From the NCBI GenBank assembly GCA_020524525.2, contig CP129018.1:1616115-1680114 (forward strand): a stretch of DNA of 64,000 nucleotides. The letters run 5' to 3'. The translations under genes were made by a program, and so were the position numbers. Positions 18,446 to 27,596 of this stretch are shown one piece after another; position 1 is the first letter of the stretch, and each line of letters begins with the position of its first letter. The notes beneath the pieces are model-generated. The model did not search any database. It was given only the letters and a program-made list of their open reading frames with translations, and was not told the origin of the DNA. This DNA comes from Bacillus tianshenii. Its GTDB lineage: Bacteria; Bacillota; Bacilli; Bacillales; Bacillaceae_N.

Positions 18446-18490
18446 AAAAAAAGCAAGAGGACTAAATACAGTCAGTCCTCTTGCTTTCTT
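18446..18490. terminator. Bidirectional intrinsic terminator
   Basis: A perfect 12-bp stem AGCAAGAGGACT (18452-18463) / AGTCCTCTTGCT (18474-18485) has an A-run on its left and a T-rich run on its right. It serves both the plus-strand pair ending at 18441 and the minus-strand cstA unit. Confidence 0.88.
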
Positions 18491-18636
18491 TAAATGAAAC
18501 CGAGTACAAGTGCCACTGTTAGGACAACAGCAGAAATGATTTTTACAAGTAGGGGCGTATACTCGCTCCCCTTCTCATTAATACGCTCTTCTTCCTTTTG
18601 GACATATTCATGTTGATTACGATTACAACATGCCAT
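18490..18636 (-). CDS. 48-residue membrane-anchored protein coupled to cstA
   Basis: A short open frame of 48 residues begins with ATG two bases after the cstA stop codon and ends at the shared terminator. It starts MACCNRNQ, continues with a charged stretch (VQKEEERINEKG) and ends in one hydrophobic segment, LLVKIISAVVLTVALVLGFI. Tight spacing implies translational coupling with cstA. In enterobacteria a small soluble protein (YbdD/YjiX) accompanies CstA, but this one is not similar to it. It may be an accessory subunit of the transporter (inference). Confidence 0.6.
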   Translation of the reverse strand: MACCNRNQHEYVQKEEERINEKGSEYTPLLVKIISAVVLTVALVLGFI

Positions 18637-18638
18637 TG

Positions 18639-20081
18639 TTATGCGGCCTTATCCGTATTATCATCATCAAGTGGAAACGGCTGTGCAAGCTGTCTGCGTG
18701 CTGAGCGATAGAATAGCCATACGACTGATATAGTACCAAGTGCTGCTCCAATGTATGCGATATTTAATGGAAGATGAAAGCCAATTTTTGCATATAAAAT
18801 ATACGTGAACGTTGCCATTGTCATAAACGTTGCAGGCACCATCGCGATAAAATAATTTTTCTTAGATAGTATCAAATACATCGCGCCAATCCATAGGGCA
18901 ATCATTGCGGTCGATTGGTTGGCCCAAGAGAAGTAGCGCCATAGAATTGTAAAATCAATTTTCGTAAGTGCAAATGAAAGTCCAAACAATGGTAATGCGA
19001 TCCATAGGCGATTTACTGTTTTGCGCTGTGAGATATTAAAATAGTCTGCGATAATCATACGCAAGCTTCGGAAAGATGTGTCACCTGATGTAATCGGAAG
19101 AACGATAATCCCGATAACTGCAAGCGTTCCCCCAATTGCTCCAAGCATTGTTGTTGCTACTTCACTTACTACGGCCGCTGGTCCACCTGCTGCTAGAATA
19201 TTATTTAGTTCATTTCCAGAGAACAGACTCATCGCTGCCGCTGCCCAAATCATTGCGATAATACCTTCTGTAATCATCATACCGTAGAAAATCTTCCGTC
19301 CTTGACCTTCTTTTTGCGTTGTACGAGAGATAATTGGTGATTGAGTTGCATGGAAGCCTGATAATGCCCCTCACGAAATGGTTAAGAACAACAACGGGAA
19401 GATTGGTGCGTTATCTGGATGCATATTTTGGAAAGAAAGCTCAGGAATCGGTGCGCCAGTTACAACCAATCCCGCTCCAATTCCAACAGCACTAATCAGA
19501 AGCAATGCACCAAAGAATGGATACACACGGCCAATAATTTTATCAATTGGTAAAACAGTTGCAATGATATAATACACAAAAATTGCTGCTAAAATCGCTC
19601 CCAAACCTAGCCAGCTTGATGTCATGTTATGAATAAGTGAAGCTGGTGCTGTTACGAAAACGGTTCCAACTAATAGTAATAAAAGGACTGAAAAACCATT
19701 CACTACGTGCTTCATCGTCTTACCAAGAAACTTCCCTGCAAGTTCAGGAATATGGGCCCCACGATTACGAAGTGAGATCATCCCTGTTAAGTAGTCATGT
19801 ACAGCCCCTGCAAAAATTGCACCTAACACAATCCATACAAATGCAACAGGACCATACAATGCACCTAGAATCGGACCAAAAATCGGACCAACACCTGCAA
19901 TATTCAGAAGTTGTATTAATGCATTTCGTTTCGTATCCATTGGCAAATAGTCGACGTTATCTGCCATACTATATGCTGGTGTTTGACGTTCTTCTTTAAC
20001 GCCAAATACTTTCTCGACGAACTTTCCATACGTAAAATATCCAACTACTAAAAGTGCAATTGACACTAAAAATGTTACCAT
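18639..20081 (-). pseudogene. cstA: CstA-family pyruvate/peptide transporter gene interrupted by one in-frame TGA
   Basis: One reading frame of 480 codons runs from an ATG at 20081 (GGGGAGAAGG just upstream) to TAA at 18639 and is broken only by TGA at 19371-19373, codon 237. Both sides are intact CstA sequence: MVTFLVSIALLVVGYFTYGK, NRGAHIPELAGKFLG, PLLFLTIS before the stop and GALSGFHATQSPIISRTT after it. In CstA relatives the stop position is a cysteine (TIACGAVSGFH in E. coli). Downstream the frame keeps its TM segments and C terminus. It could be a fresh nonsense mutation, a sequencing error, read-through or, less likely, selenocysteine. CstA proteins import pyruvate or peptides; the upstream LytST system and cre site fit pyruvate uptake. 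Confidence 0.85.
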
Positions 20082-20112
20082 TCGCCTTCTCCCCTTTCTA
20101 CCGTTCAAGACG

Positions 20113-20126
20113 TGTATGCGCTTTCA
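20113..20126. promoter_or_regulatory. cre site (CcpA operator) at the cstA transcription start
   Basis: TGTATGCGCTTTCA matches the cre consensus TGWAANCGNTNWCA at all but one position, read in either orientation. It lies at and just downstream of the predicted transcription start, where CcpA would repress in the presence of preferred sugars. Confidence 0.65.
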
Positions 20127-20132
20127 AATGAT

Positions 20133-20162
20133 TGTATATCTATTATATAAAAAGCATGTCAA
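20133..20162 (-). promoter_or_regulatory. cstA promoter
   Basis: TTGACA (20157-20162) and TATACA (20133-20138) on the minus strand with an 18-bp spacer. It lies directly downstream of the LytTR-type repeats and about 45 bases upstream of the cstA ATG. Confidence 0.6.
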
Positions 20163-20182
20163 GACAGGGGGAGTTTGAGCGT

Positions 20183-20230
20183 AACATGTCTCACATCATA
20201 CCTAACATGCAATCATTTACGCCCAACATG
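20183..20230 (-). promoter_or_regulatory. Three LytTR-type direct repeats at exact 21-bp spacing
   Basis: CATGTT occurs on the minus strand at 20225-20230, 20204-20209 and 20183-20188, each copy exactly 21 bp from the next (two helical turns), in the extended forms ACATGTTGGGCG, GCATGTTAGG and ACATGTTACGC. LytTR regulators bind tandem direct repeats of this kind, and a lytT gene ends 29 bp upstream. The array ends 21 bp before the cstA -35, a position suited to activation. Confidence 0.7.
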
Positions 20231-20258
20231 TATCGAAATTTTAAAAATCTTTTTTAAC

Positions 20259-20990
20259 TTATAGTTCAAGCTTGTCTCTTAAGGCTTTCGCATAATTACG
20301 GCTTACAGGGATTTCCTCATTCCTTGCTTCTACCTTTATTTGATATGCACCATTGAACCAAGGGATCAGCTGTTCAATTTTCTGTAAATTAACTAAATAA
20401 CTCTTATGTGTTCGAAAGAAGGAATAATGCGTGAGCTTATCCTCTAATTCCTTAAGGGTAAGCTTTGTATGGTATTCCTTCTCTTTCGTAAATAATTTAG
20501 TTTCTCGTTGTTCGACGCTAATGTATAAAATTTCTTGTGGAGCAATGTAAAAAATTCGTTCATCTGCCTCAACAGCTAATTTGCCTAAGGAAGCAGATGT
20601 CCTTTCGGGTTGCTCATTTACTTGAAAATGCGTCTGTATACGTTTAACTGTTTCCTCGAGCTCTTCTTCAGCAAAGGGCTTTAATAAATAATCAACAGCT
20701 TCATAACGAAACGCTTTTGCAGCATAGTCAGGATGAGCCGTCGCAAACACTACTTTCGGTGGTTCCTTCAACTTCTGGAGTGCATCAACAAGCTCAATCC
20801 CCGACATGTAGCCCATCTCAATGTCGACAAACAAGACATCAGGCGTTAAGTGCATCGTTAGCTCTAACCCTTTCTCCCCTGAATCAGCCTCCCCAACGAT
20901 TTCAATTACATTGTAGGTTGATAACAAGTGCTTTAATTCTTCTCTGCTATATGGTTCATCATCAATAATAATTGCGCGAATCTTCTCCAT
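20259..20990 (-). CDS. lytT: LytTR-family response regulator (LytT/BtsR type)
   Basis: 243 residues. Receiver domain 1-120 with acidic pocket IIDDEPYS, phosphoacceptor Asp56 in LFVDIEMG, and YLLKPF (about 105). The LytTR DNA-binding domain is at 140-243 (ILYISVEQRETKLFT, YSFFRTHKSYLVNLQKIEQL, VSRNYAKALRDKL). It follows the sensor gene by 6 bp. Related pairs respond to pyruvate and activate a pyruvate transporter (BtsS/BtsR-BtsT in E. coli; LytST-PftAB in B. subtilis). The neighbouring cstA gene and its 21-bp repeats fit that scheme. Confidence 0.92.
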   Translation of the reverse strand: MEKIRAIIIDDEPYSREELKHLLSTYNVIEIVGEADSGEKGLELTMHLTPDVLFVDIEMGYMSGIELVDALQKLKEPPKVVFATAHPDYAAKAFRYEAVDYLLKPFAEEELEETVKRIQTHFQVNEQPERTSASLGKLAVEADERIFYIAPQEILYISVEQRETKLFTKEKEYHTKLTLKELEDKLTHYSFFRTHKSYLVNLQKIEQLIPWFNGAYQIKVEARNEEIPVSRNYAKALRDKLEL

Positions 20991-20996
20991 TGTATC

Positions 20997-22745
20997 CTAC
21001 CCTACCTTTGCTGCATTTGGTAAATAAAATTGAAACTTCGTACCGTTTCCTTTTGTTGACTCAATATGTAAACCTGATTCAGGGCCAAATAACATACGCA
21101 ATCGTTGATTGACATTATATATCCCTATACCTGCCCCCTCCTGTGAATGAACAGGTGCTTCTAATAAATCTGTTGTATTCGTGTGATTGAAGCCTATTCC
21201 ATTGTCTTTAACTGTTACCATTGCTCCTTCATCTTCTTTTTGAATAATAAGATCAATTCGGCTTCCTTCTGCCATAGCCTTTAACCCATGCTTAATAGCG
21301 TTCTCAATCAAAGGCTGCAATGTCATCGGTGGAATATGCAAATAAAGAACATCCTCATTAATTTGAAAGTTCACGCTTAGTTTATCTTTAAACCGTGCTT
21401 GTTCAATTGATAAATACGCTTTTACATGGTTCAGCTCTTCCTTCAACGTCGTCATTTTTTCATTTGTGCCTGAAAGATTTTGCCGCAAATAACGAGAAAG
21501 TGAGACCAACAACCGACGTGCTTCATCTGGTTGAATTCGAATCATGGACACAATTGTATTTAACGTATTGAAAAGAAAGTGCGGACTAACTTGAGCTTGA
21601 AGCGCTTTGATTTCAGCTTCCTTTGCAAGCTGGACACACTTTTGAGCATCTGCGATTTCAAGCTGTTGACTTAATAACGCAGACAACCCTTCGATAAATT
21701 CAATCGTAACTTTCGTAATATCCTTTTCAGCTTGGAAATAAAATTTCATTGTGCCAATGACTTGGTCATTTTGCTTTAATGGCGCAATAACTGCAGCAGT
21801 TAACGGACAATTTTCGTTCGGACAGTTGATTTTCTCCTTATTTGCAATGAATAATTCTCCTGTCTGCAACACGTGCTTTGTACTAATCGTTTGGATTGGC
21901 TCACCTGCTTGATGGTGCTCAGAAGCCATCCCGACAAAAGCAAGGACATTGCGGTGGTCCGTTATTGACACAGCTGATGCGCGAACTTCATTAAGAAGCA
22001 CTTGGCACGTTTCATTTGCCGTACTCTCTGATAAGCCGCTTCTTAAATGTGAGGATGTTAATTTTGCTAGCAGTAATGCTTTCTGTGCCTGCAATGCACC
22101 TACTTTTTCTTGTTCATTAAATACGTTACGAATGACTAAAACAAACAAAGCGGAGCCCACACCATTCGCGACGATCATTGGAATGCCAATTTTTCCAACT
22201 AAGCTCCACGCCGCATCAAAGGGCTTTGCTGTTAATAAAATAATCAGCATTTGCACAGCTTCCGCTCCTGCTCCGATTAAAAGCGGAACCTTTAGTTGAA
22301 ACACTTTTTGGTCAGGCATTTTCCTGCGCATCATTCCTGATAGCAGCCCTGCTACAACAGCTGCCAAGCCACAAGAAAATGCCGTAAAACCACCAAGTGT
22401 AAAGCGATGGACACCTGCTATTAGACCAGCTCCTAAGCCGACCTTCCAACCACCGAGTAAACCACCAACAACAATACCAATTACTCTAGAGTTCGCAAGC
22501 GCTTCATTTCCAGAAAGAGAAAAAGTCCATTTCGACATGTCATAGGTGAGCGCATCTACTGATAACCCTGTATAAGTCCCAATCACACCAAACCCGCCGA
22601 ACATTAACATGACTGTAAAACGATCGCGAAGCCGCACTTCTCGCTGGTCAATAACCGTTCGAAAAAAACGTACCCGGGTCATCAAAAAAGCGACCGTCAC
22701 GATGATCCCAATCCGCTCAAGCATTGTTAACAGCAAATACCACAT
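20997..22745 (-). CDS. lytS: LytS-family sensor histidine kinase
   Basis: 582 residues from the ATG at 22745, which follows AAGGAG by nine bases and gives the usual LytS start MWYLLLTMLERIGIIVTVAF. An N-terminal 5TM_LYT domain (residues 1-200, with NSRVIGIVVGGLLGG) precedes a GAF-like domain (about 225-360) and the His_kinase domain, with phosphoacceptor in VSPHFLFNTLNTI (about 388) and HATPase motifs LIENAIKHGL and VKDNGIGF. It is a membrane sensor partner of LytT. In relatives the ligand is external pyruvate; that is inferred here from the cstA neighbour. Confidence 0.92.
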   Translation of the reverse strand: MWYLLLTMLERIGIIVTVAFLMTRVRFFRTVIDQREVRLRDRFTVMLMFGGFGVIGTYTGLSVDALTYDMSKWTFSLSGNEALANSRVIGIVVGGLLGGWKVGLGAGLIAGVHRFTLGGFTAFSCGLAAVVAGLLSGMMRRKMPDQKVFQLKVPLLIGAGAEAVQMLIILLTAKPFDAAWSLVGKIGIPMIVANGVGSALFVLVIRNVFNEQEKVGALQAQKALLLAKLTSSHLRSGLSESTANETCQVLLNEVRASAVSITDHRNVLAFVGMASEHHQAGEPIQTISTKHVLQTGELFIANKEKINCPNENCPLTAAVIAPLKQNDQVIGTMKFYFQAEKDITKVTIEFIEGLSALLSQQLEIADAQKCVQLAKEAEIKALQAQVSPHFLFNTLNTIVSMIRIQPDEARRLLVSLSRYLRQNLSGTNEKMTTLKEELNHVKAYLSIEQARFKDKLSVNFQINEDVLYLHIPPMTLQPLIENAIKHGLKAMAEGSRIDLIIQKEDEGAMVTVKDNGIGFNHTNTTDLLEAPVHSQEGAGIGIYNVNQRLRMLFGPESGLHIESTKGNGTKFQFYLPNAAKVG

Positions 22746-22861
22746 ACAATAAAGCTCCTTTTTCACATTTGAATAGTGCTAAACTATTTATCATTGTACC
22801 AAAAACATCTGTTGTACTTATGTTGTGCAACTTCCTTAATAAAACCCGTTTTTTGGCACAT

Positions 22862-22891
22862 AAAAAGGCTGACGATTCATCATCGCCAACC
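22862..22891 (-). terminator. Intrinsic terminator after the acyl-CoA ligase gene
   Basis: On the minus strand GGTTGGCGAT-5-ATCGTCAGCC forms a 10-bp stem with two wobble pairs, followed by TTTTT. Confidence 0.75.
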
Positions 22892-22908
22892 TTCTCGTTC
22901 ATGTATGA

Positions 22909-24450
22909 TTAAATTTTTGAACCACTTTGCTCCCAGTACGTATCACGTAACTCACGTTTTAAAATTTTCCCTGATGGATTACGTGGCAATTCTTTAACAA
23001 ATTCAACAGATTTCGGTTTTTTATAGCTTGCAAGATGTTCATCACAATATGCAATTACATCTTCTGCTGTTAGAATTCCTTCTTCTCGCGGCACTACAAT
23101 AGCTTTTACTGATTCTCCCCACACTTCATCAGGAATACCGATAACCGCTGCTTCCACGATATCGCTGTGTCCGTACAGCACTTCTTCAATTTCACGCGGA
23201 TAAATATTAACCCCGCCGCTAATCAGCATATCTTTCTTCCGGTCAACGATATAATAATAACCTTCTTCATCTTGCATCGCCATATCACCGACGCTGAAGA
23301 AACCATTGTAGAAGCCTTCTTCTGTCGCTTCTTCATTCTTGTAATATTCATCAAGAAGATATGGGGCCTTGAAATAAAGCTCCCCTACTTCGCCTTGCTT
23401 CACAGGCTTCTTGTCCTCATCAAGTATCATACATTCCACAAGCGGGAACGGTTGACCGACACAACGGTCCTTGCGCGTAATGTCTTTCGGTTTAATATTT
23501 AATGTGACGGCACTTTCAGTTGAGCCGTAGAATTCATGCAAGTCTACATCTTTAAAGAATGCTAATATCTCATTTTTCGTTCGTGTTGGAAGCGGAGAAC
23601 CTGCGGAAATAAGTACACGCATTGAGCGAATGTCATAAGCGTTTTTCACCTCGTCATCTGCATGAACAATAAAGTTATACATTGTCGGTGCAAGGAAGGT
23701 ATTTGTAACCTTATATTTCTCCACTAATTCCAAAAATTCTTTGGCATTAAAGCCTTTTTGAATGACAAGTGTTCCGCCGGCAATTAACTGCATCATTAAG
23801 AAGATCCACGGTGCTGCATGATAAATCGGCCCTGCGACAATATGTACATCAGATTCGTCCACCTTATACTCGTAAGCAGAAACCATACCCATTAACACAC
23901 GATTTCGATGTGAAATGACTACCCCTTTTGGTCTGCCTGTCGTCCCAGACGTATAGCCGATATATAACGGATCATTTTCATGCACGTCCACTTCTGGTTC
24001 AGCAGCACTTCCTGAAGCCACAAATGCTTCATAGCTTTCAAATTTGCTGTCTGTACCTTCTCCGACAATTAAGATGCTGTCAAGCTGTGGTAAATCTGAA
24101 CTGATTGAAGCTATTTGCGCTTCATATTCTTCCGTTGTAATGAAAGCTCTGCTGTCAGAGTCTTTTACGATATACTTAATTTCTTCCCCTTTTAAACGGT
24201 AGTTAATTGGTACTGTTACGACGCCAATCTTTGCAAGTGCAATCATGACTTCAATATAGACATCATTATTTTGCATCAATACAGAGACCTTGTCTCCCTT
24301 TTGATAACCCCTTTGCAAGAAAGTGTTGGCAATTTTATTAGAGCGCTCATTTAGCTGTTGATAGCTAAGTGTATTCCCATTAAAAATTACAGCCGGCTTG
24401 GTACGAAACTTTTCGGCATTTTGTTTGATTATGCTTCCATATGTAAGCAT
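22909..24450 (-). CDS. Long-chain fatty-acid-CoA ligase-like AMP-binding enzyme
   Basis: 513 residues from the ATG at 24450 (GGAGG nine bases upstream; a GTG at 24459 is too close to it). ANL-superfamily motifs: A3 YIGYTSGTTGRPKGVVISHR (about 163-182), A5 LHEFYGSTESA (about 300), A7 GFFSVGDMAMQDEEGYYYI (about 380), A8 DRKKDMLISGGVNIYPREIE (about 402-421) and the catalytic lysine near the end in PRNPSGKILKREL. It activates a carboxylic acid to its acyl-CoA through an acyl-AMP. Chain length is uncertain. Monocistronic, with its own terminator. Confidence 0.88.
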   Translation of the reverse strand: MLTYGSIIKQNAEKFRTKPAVIFNGNTLSYQQLNERSNKIANTFLQRGYQKGDKVSVLMQNNDVYIEVMIALAKIGVVTVPINYRLKGEEIKYIVKDSDSRAFITTEEYEAQIASISSDLPQLDSILIVGEGTDSKFESYEAFVASGSAAEPEVDVHENDPLYIGYTSGTTGRPKGVVISHRNRVLMGMVSAYEYKVDESDVHIVAGPIYHAAPWIFLMMQLIAGGTLVIQKGFNAKEFLELVEKYKVTNTFLAPTMYNFIVHADDEVKNAYDIRSMRVLISAGSPLPTRTKNEILAFFKDVDLHEFYGSTESAVTLNIKPKDITRKDRCVGQPFPLVECMILDEDKKPVKQGEVGELYFKAPYLLDEYYKNEEATEEGFYNGFFSVGDMAMQDEEGYYYIVDRKKDMLISGGVNIYPREIEEVLYGHSDIVEAAVIGIPDEVWGESVKAIVVPREEGILTAEDVIAYCDEHLASYKKPKSVEFVKELPRNPSGKILKRELRDTYWEQSGSKI

Positions 24451-24594
24451 CTTTTTCACCCTCCACTGTCAATTGTTATATGATTCGAAAGTAGCCCTGT
24501 CTCTTTTCTAGTATAGCGAATAGTGAAAGCGGTTTCCATATATATTGCAGAAAAGTCTGAATATCGTAGAACGGTTATAATATATTTTAATAAT

Positions 24595-24630
24595 AAAAAA
24601 CCCCTTCCGATTCTAATTATCGAAAGGGGT
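24595..24630 (-). terminator. Intrinsic terminator after copZ
   Basis: CCCCTTCCGAT (24601-24611) pairs with ATCGAAAGGGG (24619-24629) with one mismatch; on the minus strand the stem is followed by TTTTTT. Confidence 0.82.
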
Positions 24631-24635
24631 TCGCA

Positions 24636-24839
24636 TTACGCTACGTCGTAACCTTGGTCTTCTACTGCTTCTACCATTTGCGCTTCTGTCACGTTATCAG
24701 AATGCTCAACGTCAACTTTACCTGTTTCTAAATTTACGTGTACGTTCGAAACGCCGTCTAATTCAGAAAGAGCACCTCGTACTGCTTTCTCGCAATGTCC
24801 ACATGTCATGCCTTTTACATTTAATGTTGTTGTCATCAT
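24636..24839 (-). CDS. copZ: Copper chaperone CopZ
   Basis: 67 residues, one heavy-metal-associated ferredoxin-like domain with the copper site GMTCGHC (Cys13, Cys16). It carries Cu(I) to the CopA ATPase in the cytosol. It lies 24 bp downstream of copA and shares its promoter. AAAGGATGAGAA precedes two adjacent ATGs, so the first residue may be either methionine. Confidence 0.93.
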   Translation of the reverse strand: MMTTTLNVKGMTCGHCEKAVRGALSELDGVSNVHVNLETGKVDVEHSDNVTEAQMVEAVEDQGYDVA

Positions 24840-24863
24840 TTCTCATCCTTTCAAAAATAATTA

Positions 24864-27260
24864 TTATATTTTCACCCGTTTTAAACGGAGTGAGTTCGAT
24901 ACAACCGACACTGAACTAAATGCCATTGCAGCCCCTGCAATCCACGGTGCTAAAAGTCCAAGTGCTGCAACAGGGATACCTGCTGAATTGTAGGCAAGTG
25001 CCCAGAATAAGTTCTGGCGAATATTTTTCATTGTCTTACGGCTTAAATCAATTGCTTTTGGAATTAATGTTAACTCGCCACCCATAATTGTTATATCAGC
25101 CGCTTCAATCGCCACATCTGTACCTGTACCGATTGCAATACCGATATCTGCTGTCGCAAGCGCTGGCGCGTCATTAATTCCATCACCAACCATTGCGGTG
25201 CGTTTTCCTTCTTGCTGAAGCTTCTTCACATGTTCGGCTTTGTCTTCAGGCAACACTTCAGCAATAACATTGTCAATGCCTACTTGCCTTGCAATCGCAC
25301 GTGCAGTGCGTTCATTATCACCTGTAAGCATATAGACCTCAATCCCAAGGGCTTTGAGCTTATCAATCGCTTCTTTTGCAGTTTCTTTTACAGTATCTGC
25401 TACAGCGACAATTCCTTTTAACTCGTTATCAATCGCAATGAGCATCGCTGTCTTTCCATCTTGCTCATATTGTGTCATCAATTCTTCATAAGCTTCAAAA
25501 GAAATTTGTTCACGGTTCATCAGCTTACGAGTCCCGACGTATACCTTTTTCCCATTTACAACGGCTTCAATTCCATGACCTGGAATGGCTTCAAAATGGT
25601 CAGCTTCTAGTAACTCGATTTGTTGTTCTGCTGCATATTCAACAATAGATTCTGCCAGCGGGTGTTCGCTCATCTTTTCCGCAGCATACAAATATTGCAA
25701 TGTTCGCACGTTTTCAGCTTCAAAATCGGTAACAACCGGTTTTCCTTTTGTAATCGTACCTGTTTTATCAAGCACGATCGCTTCGATTTTATGAGCAGAT
25801 TCTAAATGCTCGCCGCCTTTAAAAAGAATGCCACTTTCTGCTCCTTTTCCTGTTCCGACCATAATGGAGGTCGGCGTTGCAAGGCCGAGAGCACATGGAC
25901 AGGCAATAACGAGAACCGCAATGGCCACTTCAAGTGCTTGCGGTAAATCACCAGGCTGAACAAACGAAATCCAAATGATAAACGTTAGAATCGCAATCCC
26001 AACAACAATCGGAACGAAATAGCCGGAGATAATATCAGCCATCCGCTGAATCGGCGCTTTGGAGCCTTGTGCTTCTTCGACAACTTTAATAATACCAGCA
26101 AGTGCAGTATCACTGCCAACTTTTTCTGCTTTCATTTTTAAAGTGCCGTTTTTATTAATTGTCGAACCAATCAGCTTCTCACCTTCATGTTTATCAACAG
26201 GGATCGATTCTCCAGTAATCATTGATTCATCAACACTTGACCGTCCGCTGAGCACAGAACCATCGACAGGAATCTTTTCCCCTGGCTTTACAACAATGGT
26301 TTCCCCGACTTTTACTTGGTCAATCGGAATTTTCACTTCTTCTCCATCACGGATAACCGTTGCTTCCTTTGCTTGCAGGCTTAACAATTTTGAAATCGCC
26401 TCTGTTGTACGCCCTTTTGCAAGTGCTTCAAACAGCTTTCCAACAAGAATAAGTGTAATTAAGACAGCACTTGTTTCAAAATAAAGGTGTGGTGTATAGC
26501 CCGGGTTACCGAGAGTTCGAATCGCTTCCACTAAGCTATAAAAATAAGCAGCTGATGTACCTAGGGCGACAAGTACATCCATATTTGCGCTTTTATTTTT
26601 TAAATTTTTGTAGGCCCCAACATAGAACTGGCCACCAATATAAAACTGTACTGGAGTAGCAAGTATAAATTGTACCCACGGATTCATCAGAATGTGCGGA
26701 ACAGGTATGTTTGTATCAATCGGCAAATGTCCGAACATCGTATATAGAAGCGGCAATGAAAGAATAATTGAGATGATGAGCTTACGCTTTTTATCTTGGA
26801 TCTCTGCTTCCTTATGACTTTTCTTTTCTTCTCGACCTTGTTTTACTTGCGCATCATACCCAAGCTTTTGAATACGTGCAATTATGTCATTGACGGAAAG
26901 CATACCTGGCTGGTACTCAACGACACCCGTTTCCGTTGTTAAGTTAACCGTTGCAGTATCGATACCGTTCATTTTATTTAATACTTTTTCAATTCGACTT
27001 GAGCAAGCTGCACATGTCATGCCAAAGATATCTAACTCGATCTTTTCTTTTTGTACATCGTAGCCGAGCTTTTGAATTTTACCAACAATGTCATCAGATG
27101 TCACTTTATCTTGATCATAGGTGATTGAAGCATTTTCCATCGTGAGATTAACGTTCGCTTCTACTCCATCCATCTTATTTAATACTTTTTCGATCCTTGT
27201 TGAACAGGCAGAGCACGTCATCCCTGTAATCCCAACACGCATTTGCTTCTGTTCACTCAT
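24864..27260 (-). CDS. copA: Copper-exporting P1B-type ATPase CopA
   Basis: 798 residues from the ATG at 27260, which has AGAGG eight bases upstream; the GTG at 27269 overlaps that site. Two N-terminal HMA domains have GMTCSAC (Cys16/19) and GMTCAAC (Cys83/86). Eight TM segments follow, with the actuator motif TGES, the intramembrane CPC site in [13 protein letters not shown] (about 453) and phosphorylation site [11 protein letters not shown] (about 497). HP and [12 protein letters not shown] motifs are present, and [12 protein letters not shown] and [15 protein letters not shown] are typical of Cu(I) pumps. It exports Cu(I) from the cytosol. Confidence 0.95.
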   Translation of the reverse strand: MSEQKQMRVGITGMTCSACSTRIEKVLNKMDGVEANVNLTMENASITYDQDKVTSDDIVGKIQKLGYDVQKEKIELDIFGMTCAACSSRIEKVLNKMNGIDTATVNLTTETGVVEYQPGMLSVNDIIARIQKLGYDAQVKQGREEKKSHKEAEIQDKKRKLIISIILSLPLLYTMFGHLPIDTNIPVPHILMNPWVQFILATPVQFYIGGQFYVGAYKNLKNKSANMDVLVALGTSAAYFYSLVEAIRTLGNPGYTPHLYFETSAVLITLILVGKLFEALAKGRTTEAISKLLSLQAKEATVIRDGEEVKIPIDQVKVGETIVVKPGEKIPVDGSVLSGRSSVDESMITGESIPVDKHEGEKLIGSTINKNGTLKMKAEKVGSDTALAGIIKVVEEAQGSKAPIQRMADIISGYFVPIVVGIAILTFIIWISFVQPGDLPQALEVAIAVLVIACPCALGLATPTSIMVGTGKGAESGILFKGGEHLESAHKIEAIVLDKTGTITKGKPVVTDFEAENVRTLQYLYAAEKMSEHPLAESIVEYAAEQQIELLEADHFEAIPGHGIEAVVNGKKVYVGTRKLMNREQISFEAYEELMTQYEQDGKTAMLIAIDNELKGIVAVADTVKETAKEAIDKLKALGIEVYMLTGDNERTARAIARQVGIDNVIAEVLPEDKAEHVKKLQQEGKRTAMVGDGINDAPALATADIGIAIGTGTDVAIEAADITIMGGELTLIPKAIDLSRKTMKNIRQNLFWALAYNSAGIPVAALGLLAPWIAGAAMAFSSVSVVSNSLRLKRVKI

Positions 27261-27343
27261 TGAGCTCACCTCTCTTTATACGTAAACTGTTTATTTTCTT
27301 AAATAATGAGAAATCAATGCTTGATCTTTTCTATCGTAAACAA

Positions 27344-27373
27344 AGTATACCCCCGATATGTATGTTATGTCAA
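27344..27373 (-). promoter_or_regulatory. copA-copZ promoter with a CsoR-like operator in its spacer
   Basis: TTGACA (27368-27373), 18-bp spacer, TATACT (27344-27349) on the minus strand, 84 bp upstream of copA. The spacer and -10 contain ATACATATCGGGGGTATAC, an AT-flanked G-tract palindrome of the type bound by CsoR. No csoR gene is in the window. Confidence 0.55.
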
Positions 27374-27463
27374 TGGGAATATCAAATATTCCCTTCCCTC
27401 AAAATACCTTTATATTGCTTGCTTAATAACGCCTTGAATTATATTTTTTGTCCTCTTCTTAAC

Positions 27464-27476
27464 TATACCCCCTATA
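27464..27476. promoter_or_regulatory. Second TATACCCCC element upstream of copA
   Basis: TATACCCCCTATA lies about 90 bp upstream of the copA promoter and repeats the TATACCCCC of the first site. It could be a second CsoR-like site. The remainder of the 27261-27596 gap is AT-rich and, apart from the promoter and the pdxK terminator, shows nothing else. Confidence 0.35.
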
Positions 27477-27540
27477 ATTATTCAAATAAACGTAAGAGTG
27501 CTCATATTGTTTGGTTTAGCTTTCTCATCTTTTTCAAAAG

Positions 27541-27571
27541 AAAAAAGCTGCCGATCAATTTATCGACAGCT
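27541..27571 (-). terminator. Intrinsic terminator after pdxK
   Basis: AGCTGCCGAT (27546-27555) / ATCGACAGCT (27562-27571) forms a 10-bp stem with one mismatch; on the minus strand it is followed by TTTTT. Confidence 0.82.
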
Positions 27572-27596
27572 ACATAATAGGTAGGTTTAGAATCAA

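Noticed and set aside
19321-19373. SECIS element downstream of the cstA TGA
   Set aside because: Only a 4-bp GCAT/ATGC stem with a 12-nt loop and some G-U pairings can be drawn; not enough to claim selenocysteine insertion.
20142-20147. TATAAT on the minus strand as the cstA -10
   Set aside because: It is only 9 bp from the TTGACA at 20157-20162; TATACA at 20133-20138 with 18-bp spacing is the better partner.
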